From Jaapia argillacea MUCL 33604 (taxonomy: Eukaryota; Basidiomycota; Agaricomycetes; Jaapiales; Jaapiaceae): a DNA stretch of 64,000 bases. The stretch lies in the NCBI GenBank assembly GCA_000697665.1, contig KL197716.1:852202-916201 (forward strand). The letters are read 5' to 3'. The notes below the pieces were generated by a model. It made no database searches. It was not told the DNA's origin and saw only the letters and a list, made by a program, of their open reading frames with translations. The position numbers and the translations under genes were made by a program. Below, piece by piece: positions 45,347-57,302 of the stretch. Each line of letters begins with the position of its first letter. The stretch's first letter is position 1.

Positions 45347-48104
45347 ATGCTTCTCCTCTCCGCCATAGCTTCTCTAGGTCTTGCATTTGGTGCCTACGCA
45401 GCCATCGGACCCGTCACTGACCTCGACATCTATAATGCTATCATATCACCCGATGGGTATAATCGTTCGTGCGTACCCGTTCTCTATGTCCCTCTGTGTA
45501 TTCATCCGTTGCTCCGCTGACACGCCAATTTATTCCTTCCTTTCTCCTGAAATCTATGTAAATTTACAGAGCCGTACTGGCAGATGGTGCCTTCCCCGGC
45601 CCGCTTATTGTAGGAAACAAGGTTCGTAGTTCCATGCTCTGCCAATACGAAATCTCAAGCCTGACTGCTCCATCGTGCGTGTAGGGAGATAATTTCAGGA
45701 TCAATGTACGCAATAGGCTAATCGACCCAACCATGCTTCGGACCACCACAATAGTAAGCATCGTTCCATTGCATAACTACTATCCGACATCCTCAACCAC
45801 CATTCGCAGCATTGGCACGGACTCTTCCAGAAAGGAACTACCTGGGCTGACGGGCCAGCTTTTGTCAACCAATGTCCCATCGCCTCCTCCAACGCGTTCT
45901 TGTACGACTTTGACGTTCCTGGCCAGGCTGGGACATATTGGTATCACAGTCACTTGTCAACCCAGTATTGCGACGGGTTGCGGGGACCGCTTGTGGTATA
46001 TGACCCAGAAGACCCTTACAGTGATTTGTATGATGTTGACGATGGTGAGTCCTTTGTTCCTGTATTCGATAGTGACAACTGACGATGGTGATCCTTATTG
46101 GCAGAGAGTACGGTCATCACGTTGGCGGAGTGGTACGGGTTTCTGAACACTATTGACCTTTTGCTCTTTTCAACGTTGATTATGATTATGAAGGTATCAT
46201 GTCGTAGCGCCTGATATCGTTGGGGTTGCGTACGTACTCTTGACGTTTCTCCTACCGTTCAGCACACTGACGGCAACGCGGTTATCGAATAGGATTTCGA
46301 ACTCCACGCTCATCAATGGGAAAGGTCGCTATTCTACTGGGCCCAAAACAAACCTTTCCGTGATTTCAATTGAGCCCGGAAAGCGGTTTGTCATATCTCT
46401 TGGCTATCTGTGATTTTCGTACTGAATATGAGACAGTTATCGATTCCGCTTGGTTTCTCTCTCCTGCGATCCTAACTTTACATTCTCCATCGACGGACAC
46501 AATTTGACGATCATTGAGGTTGACGGTGTCAACCACGAGCCTTTGACGGTTGATCAGATTACCATCTATGCCGGTATGTGCTGCCTAGGAATTGTTGCGA
46601 ACTATAATTCACGCTTTACAAGGTCAACGCTATTCTTTTATTGTAGGCAGCATGTATGCGTCCCAAGTTAAGGATGAGCTGACACCACACCTTCTTTTTC
46701 CAGCTTGAAGCCAACCAGCCCGTCGACAACTATTGTAAGTGGCTATACCCTCTCATAAAGATGCATATTTCTTATATCTGCACCAGGGATCCGCGCCCTT
46801 CCAAACAACGGTCTCAGTAGTTCCGGCTTCTCCGGAGGACTCAACTCTGCCATCTTGAGGTATGCAGGTGCGAACAGTTCGGACCCCACAACGAACCAAA
46901 CTGGGGGTGCGAACCCCTTGGTGGAGACGAATTTGCATGTAAGCTTAGTTTCAGTTTCATCCAAAAGCGTTGCAGTTATCTGATCGAGGCGAACCGATGT
47001 AGCCTCTGGTGAACCCTGCTGCTGCGAGTTAATTTTTTCAGAACATCCAGGTATTTTCGCTGACCGCGACGCGTTTGTGTACAGCCTGGACTTCCTATCC
47101 GCGGAGGCGAACCCGGCTCGGATGTTTTCCCCATCAACCTCAACGTCGCCATCGTTCGTCCTGCCACTATCTGCTCCGCTTTCTCTTACATACCGTTTCC
47201 CTTTCACTCTTACAGAATGGAACCAATGGTCTCTTCTACGTGAACAACCACACCTTTGTCCCACCAACTGTCCCTGTCCTTCTCCAGCTTCTAAGTGGGG
47301 CCCAGCAACCTCCTGACCTTCTCCCCGAGGGAAGCGTATATTATTTACCCAAGAATAGGGTTATCGAGTTGTCGGTTCCAGCTCAGCAAGTCGGTGTTTT
47401 GCCCGGCGGTCCCGTAAGTTACCCTGCCTTTCCTTCCGCCCTTCGAACTTAAAATGCCACTCTGTTCTAGCATCCAATTCACTTACATGGAGTGTGTACT
47501 ACCTTTTTGCAGAAGAAGTGACACTGACATCATCGTCTACTGGGTTTCATAGCATACATTCTCCGTCGTCCGTAGTGCCAATAGCTCAGTCTATAACTAC
47601 AAGAACCCTGTCCGAAGGGATGTAGTCGCTATCGGCAATCCTGGTAACCCTGGCGACAATGTGACCATCCGGTTTACTACTGGTAAGATTCCGTTCCGTA
47701 CAGACCTCGATTGGGCGTTGATGAACCCTACCCCAACAGATAATACTGGAATTTGGTTCTTGCATTGGTGCGTTCACGTTGTGGTTTGTTCGCGCGGGTT
47801 TTTCTGACGATCTTCGATAGTCACATCGACTGGCATCTCCAGGCGTAAGGGTTACGAGCTTATTATTCAAATTTCCCACTGATAGCTTCATCGCAGCGGC
47901 TTTGCCATTGTTCTGGCCGAAGATACGCCGGACGTGAGGTATCACAACCCCACCCCGCGTGAGTTCCAAGCGTATGACATCCTATTGAGCGCAACTTGAC
48001 ACCTTCCTGTAGCGGACTGGGACACTCTGTGTCCCATTTACGATGCTCTCCCTCAATCTGCACTTTGCGTTGGGAGTAGTTGCAACACCACCAGAGCCGG
48101 CTAG
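45347..48104 (+). CDS. Laccase (multicopper oxidase), secreted
   Basis: It oxidises phenols while reducing oxygen to water. The signal peptide is [18 protein letters not shown]. All four copper signatures are present: L1 [20 protein letters not shown]2 [17 protein letters not shown]3 HPIHLHGHTF and L4 [18 protein letters not shown], so both the type 1 and the trinuclear sites look complete. VDNYWIRALP and NPAAPG-like segments are typical of basidiomycete laccases. The protein is about 520 residues and ends CNTTRAG. About 15 short introns are needed, all frame-consistent; the one at 47024-47084 is GC-AG. The gene is convergent with the TMEM53-like gene (131 bases apart). No regulatory element was assigned. 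Confidence 0.92.
47024..47084 (+). other. GC-AG intron in the laccase gene
   Basis: The donor GCT|GCGAGT and the acceptor TACAG join LVNPAA to [14 protein letters not shown] in frame. NPAAPG is common at this position in laccases, and no GT donor yields it. The donor is weaker than the other five GC donors in the window. Confidence 0.6.
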
Positions 48105-48235
48105 AACGTGATGTTCGTTTCTACCACTTCATTATGGAACCATCTATTCGACAATCCTTTATTCGGTTCCTTTCGTATATATGATTATCTTGTACACCAG
48201 GCCATCCCAATAGATACTGTGACTGTCTACCCATT

Positions 48236-49452
48236 CTATATCCAAAAGATATCCAGGAAACGTTGAGCCTTATAAATATCTCCCAGCTTTACAGCAGCAT
48301 TCCACACATCCTCAACCGCACCCCAATACCTCTTCGGGTCCGTCCTAGCATGCGCAACATGGTCGCTCTTCTCAAACACTTCTGATCTAACATCGAAACC
48401 TTTCTCCTCTCCCTCCTTTGCATGAGCCTCGATCTGTTTCCACGGAATCAAATGGTCGGTCTTTGAATATATGTATAATCGCGGAGTGTTCTTGTCCATC
48501 CAAGGAAGTAAGTCTGGTTTGTTCAATGTTTCTTTGAGGGCGTCGACCCAAGGCTTTCGGCGAAGGATTATGGCGAGGAGGTGAGAAGAAGAGAAGAAGA
48601 GCCAGACGAGGATGGCTGACGGGTATCGGATGAAAGGGTTGCGGATGTGAGACGTAAAAGCTGTGACGGAGGTCGATACACCGCCTGAACCTGGGCAGGA
48701 GTCGAGGATGAGAGCGTTGGCGATGGGTGACAATCGTTCAATCTTCCGTTTGGCGAGAACCCGTGACAGGGTAGATAGTTGATATCCGCCGCCTGGTTAA
48801 GGAGACGTCGTTGATTTGTGCGGTTCCAAGCTTCACATTGCCTTTTGAACGTACCGTTAGAGAAGGCGTGAACGAGTACGCTTCGATTTCCTGCTTCATC
48901 AACATCGGGCGTGGCGGGATCCGGTTTCGTCCGTACAGAAGAAGGAATATATCCCAGGTCTTCCAAAACCTCTGCTACAGGTATCATGCTTTCTTGCTAA
49001 GGATTGGGCTTAAGTGGTCATATCGACAGGGAAGAGGATATGAATTAACCTTGGCCACCTCGGTCCTGGAAAATACCGACCTTTCGCATCGAACGAGAAC
49101 CTGGGTGGCATCCGGGTATAATTTGCTGTATGCTTGGGAATATTTATGCAAGTGAGGTAACTGTGCGCCCACTGGGTGGGATGACATTGTGTTGGTTAGC
49201 GACCGTTGTTCCTACCATAGAGGAGGAACAACTTGCTCCACCCAAAGATTAATACAAGTCTTTAGGCCCAAATAGAAAGGGGGAGTCAGCATTGACGTCC
49301 CTTCATCCTAAATACATGGGATTCACGTACCGCGGATGCTTAGGATTCCCCGGGGAGGTACTGGAGCTCGCACCAGGCGTTCTCAGTAACACATCAGAAC
49401 CGAGTTCAGTGAATTGGTTCTCAGACTGAGACGGTCCTGTACTGAGAGCCAT
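48236..49452 (-). CDS. TMEM53/DUF829-family alpha/beta-hydrolase-like protein
   Basis: Members are nuclear-envelope or membrane-associated proteins with a hydrolase-like fold. Five exons give about 320 residues. The N terminus is MALSTGPSQSENQF. LVLIFGWMGAQLPHLHKYS is the family's signature, completed only by a GC-AG intron (49172-49236). AFSNGGGYQLSTLSRVLA is the nucleophile-elbow region, where Ser is replaced by Asn in SNG as in many members. ANALILDSCPG and PRLYIYSKTDHLIPW form the acid-bearing strand. FEKSDHVAHARTDPKRYW carries the His. A hydrophobic stretch (SAILVWLFFSSSHLLAIILR) may be membrane-associated. The start at 49452 is the first ATG. The substrate is unknown. Confidence 0.85.
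49172..49236 (-). other. GC-AG intron in the TMEM53-like gene
   Basis: The donor GGA|GCAAGT (from 49236 downward) and the acceptor CCCAG join FGW-M to GAQLPHLHKY. A GT donor 38 bases further downstream would insert residues into an otherwise invariant signature. Confidence 0.75.
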
Positions 49453-49810
49453 TTGGACACCCAAGCGCGAGCTGTCAGAAATAGGGGGTTAATGTTGGCA
49501 AGGAACTGCGAGAACTGCTAAGTACCCCACAACTGACCTCTGAGCAAACAGTCGAGATTGCAATGGCCGTGCGAACCCGAAGGGAAGCATCGCAGTTCCG
49601 TAATGATTTTGAGTTGATTTGTTTGGCAATTCCATTTTCAGCAAAAACCAAATAAACCCAAACTCATCCTCGGAGTCACGTGGAATAATCTTCAGCTAAC
49701 GTTCAGCTACCATCTCAGAGTTTCCTAGCTCTGGAGCAGCTGATTCCAGACCCAGCACTCCAAGCCTCCTCACCCATTCGGTCAACGGCCATCTTGTAAT
49801 ACTACGCGTC
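49453..49810. other. Shared 5' region of two divergent genes
   Basis: The stretch between the TMEM53-like gene (-) and the peptidyl-tRNA hydrolase gene (+) is a probable bidirectional promoter. A CACGTGG E-box-like site lies near 49,678. There is no clear TATA box. Confidence 0.4.
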
Positions 49811-50631
49811 ATGGCATCTTCTATGTCATATAGGCTCGCTGCAAACTATCGCCACGGGCTTCTTCGTTCAAAGATCCTCAGCCACTCTCTCCCCGTATTC
49901 CACGCTTCCAGCTATCGATGGGTCCATTCCAATACAGGTTCACTTCCAATTCCGCCGGTTTTGAGTTCACTTGATACACCATCTGATAACGAGAAAGCAC
50001 GAGCGTGGTTAGAACGCTTTCGCAATCATCCCCTCATGAGGAGCCAAGTGGAATTGAATTTCACCAGAAGTTCGGGTCCGGGAGGCCAGGTATGATTCAT
50101 TATCTCCCCTTCTATTCCAATACGTGGTGCTGAGAAATTTCCGCCAGAATGTCAACAAAGTAAACACCAAGGCTACCGCCCGAATCCGCCTGGATTCATC
50201 CTGGATTCCGCTATGGGCTCAATCACACATCAAGAAATCGGTACGTCGTATTATAGCCCTGAGAGAGTACGAATGTGCCTGATCGTACCTATGACGCACA
50301 CAGGCCCATTACGTGGCTTCATCGCAGTCGATACTGATATCATCTGCCGTGCACCGCTCACAATCGCAGAATGTTGATGAGTGTTTATCCAAGGCAAGTC
50401 TCGGTCTATTCATATCACGATCGTCGTAGCTACAACGTTGTACAACTGAATTAGCTTCACGATCTCATTCTCTCGGCGTCCTCTGCATCCCTAAAGACGG
50501 AGCCCACAGATGAGCAAAAAGAACGGGTCCGGCGGTTGGAGCGAGCGGAGAAGATAAGGCGAAGGTCGGAAAAGGACAAGCGGAGCTCTGTCAAGAAGTC
50601 GAGGAATCCGAAAGGTGGAAGTTGGGACTAG
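49811..50631 (+). CDS. Mitochondrial GGQ-type peptidyl-tRNA hydrolase (ICT1/Pth4-like)
   Basis: These proteins rescue stalled mitochondrial ribosomes by cleaving peptidyl-tRNA. Four exons give about 190 residues. The basic, hydroxylated N terminus (MASSMSYRLAANYRHG to SYRWVHSNTG) looks like a mitochondrial presequence. The catalytic loop SSGPGGQ continues after an intron as NVNKVNTKATARIRL and carries the GGQ motif. The C terminus is strongly basic (ERVRRLERAEKIRRRSEKDK), as in ICT1, where it enters the ribosomal mRNA channel. Release-factor domains that recognise stop codons are absent, consistent with the short length. Introns are about 50092-50147, 50239-50303 and 50394-50454; the last is GC-AG. 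Confidence 0.88.
50394..50454 (+). other. GC-AG intron in the peptidyl-tRNA hydrolase gene
   Basis: The donor is AAG|GCAAGT, a perfect GC-type match, and the acceptor is ATTAG. Splicing joins NVDECLSK to LHDLILSAS in frame. Confidence 0.8.
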
Positions 50632-50910
50632 GACTGGACTAGGTTATAGGTTATGGTGGAGCATGAGGAGTCAATGTGCGTTTTGACCAACTTGTCGTAT
50701 TTTCGCGCTGATAGATAGCCTGTAGAAGCATAGCAGGCGACCTGCCTGCGATCGAATGGAATAAGTTACTTGGAACTTCCGCACCGCCCATACTGGCCTC
50801 ACCCCACAGACGTCACGATCCGAACGAAGCACAGTGACGTCTCGAATCGACAGGTGTCTTAAGGCTTTCGTCAACCACCATTTTGGAGACATCCTCATCC
50901 TCACTGCACG

Positions 50911-52068
50911 ATGGCCACGACAACCGCGCCAGCGAACACTGGTCGTACTGGCCTCTTCAGCACCCTATCCTCAGATCTGAACGGCGCCTTCCTCGAATTC
51001 GTTGGTACCACATTCTTCCTCTTATTCGGTTTGGGTGGCATTCAAGCCGCGAACTCGGAAACACTCACCAGCGCTGCTGCGTCAAATATCGAGCATGTCA
51101 TGTACATCTCGTTATGCATGGGCTTCAGTCTGCTCGTGGCTGCGTGGTTGTTCTTCAGAGTGACAGGAGCTCTGTTTAACCCCAACGTCAGTTTGGCGCT
51201 GTTGCTGGTCGGAGTGATAGGACCAGTGCGCTTTGTATTATATTGTATAGCGCAGCTTCTTGGTGGTATAGCTGCTGCTGCTGTCGTCTACGCTCTTACC
51301 CCAGGGCCCTTGGCGTCGAAGTGAGTTTTGTTGGTTGCATCGTCTTGTTGCACGACATTTCACTGACTTCCGACTCAGTACCTTCTTACAACAAAATATC
51401 AACCTTGCGCAGGGCGTTTTCATCGAAATGTTCATCACTGCTGCTCTTTGTCTCGCTGTTCTGATGTTGGCCGCTGAGAAGCACCATACTACACCACTTG
51501 CACCCGTAAGCTTTCTCGCTGTTTTCATGTCGATTAGGAGTCTCACGCATGATTTCGACTAGATTGGAATTGGTCTAACTCTCTTTGCTTGTCACCTGTG
51601 AGTCGCCTTGCTTCACGATTCCGCCAACTGTGTTCGATGTTTCTTCAGATTTGCTGTGTACTATACCGGCGCAGCCATGAATACCGCCCGGTCGTTTGGT
51701 CCTGCTGTCGTGACTGGATTCCCATATAGTAGCCATTGGGTCGTGAGTTTCTTGATACCTTCTCAAAGGCGCAGTGACCTGATTGCTTCGTCTTCTAGTA
51801 CTGGGTTGGCCCGTTCTTAGGATCTCTCCTCGGTGCCTTTTTCTATGCCATTTTGAAACAGTTAGTCTTCTGTTTTACACTCATCTTCGGTTCATATGCT
51901 GATATCTTGAGCAGCTATCGATACTGGAGATTGAACCCTGGCCAAGATGCCACTGAAAACGAGAAGTCTCCATCTGATCCCATTGGACGCTTGATGGGCA
52001 CGAGGAAGAGGGGTAATGGGGAAGCCAGCGATGGATCGACGAGGATGTCGAATGATAACAGGGTGTGA
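50911..52068 (+). CDS. Aquaporin (MIP family) with variant NPA motifs
   Basis: MIP channels pass water and sometimes glycerol or other small solutes. Six exons encode about 300 residues with six hydrophobic segments. The first half-helix motif reads GALFNPNVSLAL, so the usual NPA is NPN. The second reads GAAMNTARSFGPAV, so NPA is NTA; the following RSFGP, with the selectivity-filter Arg, is kept. The loop after helix 3 and the region HWVYWVGPFLGSLLGAFFYA are typical. The cytosolic tail (ATENEKSPSDPIGRLM) is hydrophilic. Introns are about 51321-51378, 51508-51570, 51599-51648, 51741-51799 and 51859-51915, all GT-AG. The variant motifs are in-frame and surrounded by good sequence, so they are not decay. 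Permeability cannot be predicted from this. Confidence 0.88.
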
Positions 52069-52495
52069 TCGTGATCTTTTTGTTGTGTTGGGATGGGGGT
52101 GTCGCGAGGCTGTGGATTCGTTTTTCTTGATGTTGCATGCACACGTCTTTTGCTTGTTTCCACAAAGTTTAGTAATTTGCTAATGATACATGTGTGCTTT
52201 TTGCTAAAACGCTTCGGGTTGGGGGACGCAAGGAATGGACGAAGTGGTTCAGACGTCCACTCAAGTTGAGGAATAGAATGCCGTGCCATCGGACTGAGAA
52301 CGTGCGGTGCCAATAACGCATTTGGAGCTTCGTCAGGGTTCACCGCGACGCGAAGTGAATACAAATATTAACTACCACGATGCATCACACTCATCGCTTT
52401 CGTTGACCACCGTACGCGTCGCTACCGTCGCTCATCCGGTTGCAACAGCTGGCTGAAGCTCCTGAACCGAGTCGGTCATTTCTCAGGAGTCAGAA
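52069..52495. other. Intergenic between aquaporin and MYND copy A
   Basis: The last 60 bases before 52496 resemble those before copy D at 61269, including the phrase around CTGAACC and the bases next to the ATG, so the copies share their immediate upstream flank. Nothing else is supported. Confidence 0.5.
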
Positions 52496-54492
52496 ATGGA
52501 TCTGCCACTGCAGAAAGATATGGAAGAGAATTTCAGGAGAAATCCACAACGGGTGAGCACCTTAGAGGAGTTCCAATGGACTTCATGCACCTCTACATGA
52601 CAATGGTATCTTATTCTCAACTCTAGAGTATCGTGGCTGCACGATTGGGCTCCTTGCCTGACTGTTTTATCGTCTCCAACGGGTGGCATTTGGTTCCGCG
52701 AGCCGCTTCTCTAGGAGCGTTGGATGTTTTCTTTCATCACCTATTGAAGAGCAAAGCGCCACCACCTCCACCCGACTGGTCCGCCGTCGACCATAGCCAA
52801 TATCAATTGCAACTGTTTTCGCTACTCGGTCTTGGCAACATCGGGCCCTTGTCCTCCAAAGATCACTCAACCTTGGTTCGTCTCATTGAGGCGTGGCCAG
52901 CCATCTTCGAGTGGTGCTCATTCCTATGTCCTCCTTCCATCACGCCCCCCAGCGTCGTTGTGGATGAAAACCGAGACTTCGCTACAGGGACCATCTCGTT
53001 TTGTTTGTTCTCGCTAACTCAGAGCCCACAATTGCTTGGGGTTATGAGAGCCGCACCTGGTACCATCGAGCTTGCCACACGGCTTTGGCTCAGAGAAGAT
53101 ACGATGTTCCGCCCTCCGGGGGTCGTCTTCCCTGCCCCATCAGCGCTATTGAACCAGCTTTTAGTTCCACGGCAGCCAGAAATGCTTTCTAAGATCGTCC
53201 AAGTGTCGGGAGAGACGCTCTCCACCGTCATCGAGTTGGCCTTATATCGCCTGATCACTTCGAGCGAACCCGCCCACATCGACATTTATGATGTCAAATA
53301 TCATATGGACCTGATTTTTGGATTGACATCTAATGTTGACCATCCCCTTCGAGACGCTTTCCTCAACGCCAATGCCATCGTCATCGCTACGGGGGCTCTT
53401 GTCGCATTATCCAGAGAGTTCGACTGCGGAGATATAGATGACGCTAAGAATCCACACGTCACGGTCGCCATCGCCAGCATCCTCGTTTATCTCAAGACTT
53501 TTTTGGAGGACACGGACGGTTTCACGTTCATCTCGCTGTCTCTGCGTGCCTCCCTCTTGCTCCCATTGGCATGGAGTGGGAGGATGATATTCATGTCGAC
53601 GGAAGAAGAGCAAGAGCTTAGAATCTCACTCCTTTCCGCTCTCCCTCGATATCTGGTTTATCACTCCGTCATTGGTGCCGCCAGGAGCTCGTTACAGACC
53701 TTGAAGTCATCTGGTCTGTTAGGACAAGCCGGGAAATTCAGTATCGGGTCAAGGGAACACTGGGACAGGTTTGAGGCTCTTTTGGAAGACCGTGCTCGGG
53801 ACAGCGACGTTTTTGATGCGTTAGAGAAGATGAAACGCTTTTGTGCAAACTCAGAGGTACAGTCTGTTATCATTTCTATGCGCCCTCAATAAAATTTGCC
53901 GCTTGCAGTGCACTGGAAGGGGTCTTTTTCAGGCGAATCTCACCAAGATGTGTATGGGGTGCAGATCAGTTTTCTATTGCTCGAAGCCGTGCCAGAGCTC
54001 AGACTGGAAGCGGGGCGATCACAGAGGATTTTGAAAAGCGTTGCAACAGCAACTTGAGGGTACGATCTTAGACCACCATGCTCGGTCTTCCCTGATCTGT
54101 CTGGCACAGATGAGAAATCCAACGCTGAGTGCACTGGCGAGGTCGAGCCTTCAGAAACTGATCAAAGTTTCTTCCGGTTTCTGGCCGTGTGCGACACCAA
54201 ACGCCGACTCGATCAACTCCGCCGGGAGGCCTTACAGAAGTTTCCCGACGAGCCGCTCAACTTGATGGCTGTAAAGATCGACTATACCATCCTGCCTCCC
54301 GTCTTCACGGTTGAGCCCTTGTCTACCGTGAAAAGCCCGTATCTGCCAACTTCAAATAGATATAGGTCCACAGCAAGTATCATTGAGCAGCATCGCCAGA
54401 AACCGGAGTTAGGCCCCCTGATTTTCGCATCCATGCCTGCAGGACGGGGCGAGACCTGGTGTATCTGCGGTGCTGGGAATATCTGGAACTAG
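52496..54492 (+). pseudogene. MYND-finger paralogue A, stop in the finger
   Basis: Exon 1 (MDLPLQKDMEENFRRNPQR) and a long exon 2 (open for over 400 codons) encode a helical region shared by the array, with LEVFFHHL-, PPSISPPSV- and TFLE-type blocks. An intron (about 53858-53909) precedes the MYND finger: CTGRGLF, then KMCMGCRSVFYCSKPCQSSD and WKRGDHRGF. The codon that is TGC (the last zinc Cys) in copy D is TGA here, so translation would end inside the finger. A further exon (about 54105-54492) encodes the C-terminal domain (FFRFLAVCDTKRRLDQLRR) without further stops. Whether the shortened protein is made is unknown. Copy D, with both flanks, is its closest relative. Confidence 0.7.
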
Positions 54493-54924
54493 GGAGGTCC
54501 TGAGACTCGGGGGCGATTGATAGTTCCGAAAAGATTGGGATCCACCTCGTCTTTTGTGCATTTTTGTATTTGCCAACATCACATGTAGTGGTTTGTGGTG
54601 AGTATCGCTTTGGACGTGAAGCTTGAAGTTCGGAGCGCGGACCTGATGAACAGTTCGCCGAAAATACGATCTTCGCCCATACAACCTTCTGGCTTGGACA
54701 TCTGACCGTGGCGGTCGACCCTCTACTCTCAGCTCGGATTTTATTGCTACTAATGATAGCAATACCTTCTGTTTACTCTTTTACTAACTTACGGACATCG
54801 ATGATGAACCCTGTTTCGTCACTTTTGATGCCACAACTGTCTGTTGTGCGGTTCCAAAACGGCCCTTAATATCGTCTCAGGCCACCACCAATACTTCTTC
54901 AGTCTTTGGCTGAGATTCTCGGCA
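54493..54924. other. Spacer between MYND copies A and B
   Basis: The first 140 bases match the sequence after copy D (63293-63405) closely, which shows the duplication extends past the gene. The remainder has no gene. Confidence 0.6.
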
Positions 54925-56931
54925 ATGGAGGTCACGGCGCATCATCTTTTGGGAAATCCACAGAAGGTGAGTTCCGCAGAGTCGCTGAAGATCAAGAGTT
55001 GAATCTGAATAAAACTGCCATCTCGAATGTAGACTTTTACAACTGCAATGCTTGGATCCTTGCCACATTGCGCTGTAATCGCCGACCCCTGGCCAGGTAT
55101 CTCGGATGCCCTCTCACTCGGTGCCTTGGAAGTCTTCTTCCATCATCTACCCGAAAGTACAGTTCCGCTTCCAAGTGACTGGAGCGACTTGGACTATATC
55201 CAATACCAATTGCAATTGACGTCGTTACTTGGGTTCGGTTGTGTGTCATCGTTACCACCTCAGGATGTGTTGGCGGCCGGAGATGCTATCATTAAAGCGT
55301 GGCCAGGCATCTTCAAAAGGTGCACATATCTCTACTCTCCATCAGTGTCGCCCCTTAGCGTTTTAAGCGACGAGACGAGAGACTATGCCACGGGGATCAT
55401 CTCGTTCTGCTGGTTCTCAATAGCTCAAGACCCGCGGGTCTTGCAGGTCATGAGATCCACACCCGGTACCATCCAGCTTACCACGTGGCTTTGGCTTCGA
55501 GAACATACTATGGAGCTTCCCTTCGGAGTCGCATCACTCCCCGTCGCATCCGCTCTACTAGAACAACTCCTTGTTCCGGAGGATAATGGGGTTACCTCCT
55601 CGATCATGACGGCCTCAGCAGGAACGCTGAATGAGTTAGCTAAATTAGCTATCTCTCGACTGAGTGGTGCCAGCAAGGGCCCACGCATCGATGGGCAAGA
55701 CGTCATGCATCATGCCAACTTACTCTTGAAGTTGACTTCTATCCCTCACCACGAGCTTCGGGATGCGATCTTCAGCGCTGATGTCATCACGATTGTAACA
55801 AAGTCCCTTGTTACAATTTCGAAAGAGGTGAACCGAAATCCTAGTTCTACGATGAGAGCTGCCATGGTGCAACTCTTCATATACCTCAAGACTTTCCTAG
55901 AAGCCAGGGACGGAGATATCTTCGTCCTCCAATCCATCACAGCAGGAATTCTACCAGCATTTGCGAGATGCAGTCCCAGTTTCTCCGAACTGCAAGTGGA
56001 GGACCAGCAGGTTGTATTATCCATCATATCCGACATCCTGATGAAATATCTCGTCTACCAATCCATCGCCAATGTCACTTGGGACTCCATGAGCACGTCT
56101 GGTCTAGGCGTACGCCGTTTGCCTGAGCCAGCGAAGGAGGTTTTTGAAGAATTTCGGTCTCACCTCATGGATCAATCATTGACGAGCGGTACTGATCGAG
56201 GCGATTTGAGTATGGCATGTGGGAACGATGAGGTGTGTAACCTTCGTCGTTTTCGTCCAGATCCCGTTGCTGAAACGATCACCAGTGTGAATCGCGGCTT
56301 GTGAAGAATAAGTTGAAAAAATGTGCAAATTGTCAAGTGGTGTGTTATTGCTCCAAGCAGTGCCAAATTGTCGACTGGAAGCAGGGTAACCACCGGTCTG
56401 TAAGGAGATTCAAAGTATGTTTTCACCGCTGTATTGAAGGGCAATATCTTGAGACTAATGACTGGCATGGGACCCTTGTCTGTTAGATGAACTCGCGGAC
56501 ACCGAGAAAGCAGGTGTTGCGAACATTTCTCGAGGTGACCTCAGGTACCTGCGCTGCCACGCCGTGAGCTATATCTGATTCCGGTTCCAACGCAGCAAGC
56601 TGAGACTCTCTGGAAGTCTCGTTCGGAGCCACTGTCTCCAACAGTATTCACGATCGATTTCACGATCGTACCGTACGGATTTTCGGTTGAACCACTCTCT
56701 CCCTTCACAAATCCGCTCTACTGTGCTTCTGTTCCCTCCGCATACGGAGATGCTTTGATACAGAAGTGCCTCGACAATCAGGAGAAGATGTCTCTTGTCG
56801 CTATACGCATTCCAGCAGGTCGTCGCAACACATGGCGGATGTTTGAATGTGACAATATTGAAAAGGATATTCAGCAGAGGGCACAACGGATGAAGCAGGT
56901 AGCTGAGTATTGGGAGAATCATAAAGTATGA
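54925..56931 (+). pseudogene. MYND-finger paralogue B, finger frameshifted
   Basis: The start is MEVTAHHLLGNPQK. A 66-nt intron leads into a 400-codon open exon of the same helical domain (SLGALEVFFHHLPESTVPLP). After an intron starting GTGTGT near 56233 the finger reads KKCANCQVVCYCSKQCQIVD and WKQGNHRSV. Compared with copies C and D about four bases are missing just before the last Cys codon, so the frame is lost. At least one more frame change separates this from the C-terminal domain, which is intact from about 56565 to 56931 (ELYLIPVPTQQ, GFSVEPLSPF, RRNTWRMFECDNI). Its C-terminal domain differs from those of A, C and D, so B is an older branch. Confidence 0.7.
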
Positions 56932-57233
56932 GGGATCTGGTCGAATAGCAGGCAGTAAGTATTCGAGATCAGGAGTGCTGGAAGTCCATTTTAGGCAAGA
57001 CGAGAGCCTTGCACGCGAGTCCCAGCAAGCGGACGACTTTGCAACATTCCAGACTTCGAACGCACATCACTATAAAATAACATTCTAATTCGTCTGTTCT
57101 CGCTGGAATGATCACATACGCCTTCGAATCCATAAGATCGATAAACTCAGAATGAAGACCTCTGGATATCGATGAAGGGCCTGGCATGTGCCTGTCGTAC
57201 GGTTCTAATGTGGTCTTTGCTAAGTATCGTCTT
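56932..57233 (+). repeat. Duplicated intergenic segment, copy 1
   Basis: It matches 63691-64000 nearly base for base, including the run TCCATTTTAGGCAAGA and the end TTTGCTAAGTATCGTCTTC. A shorter third relative lies at about 60855-60915. The segment follows copy B and precedes copy C. Confidence 0.85.
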
Positions 57234-57302
57234 CCACTCGTCATTCGACAACTTTTGTTGGCAGAAATCCCCACTGATAAGTGACGCTGACGTCTGAAAG
57301 AA

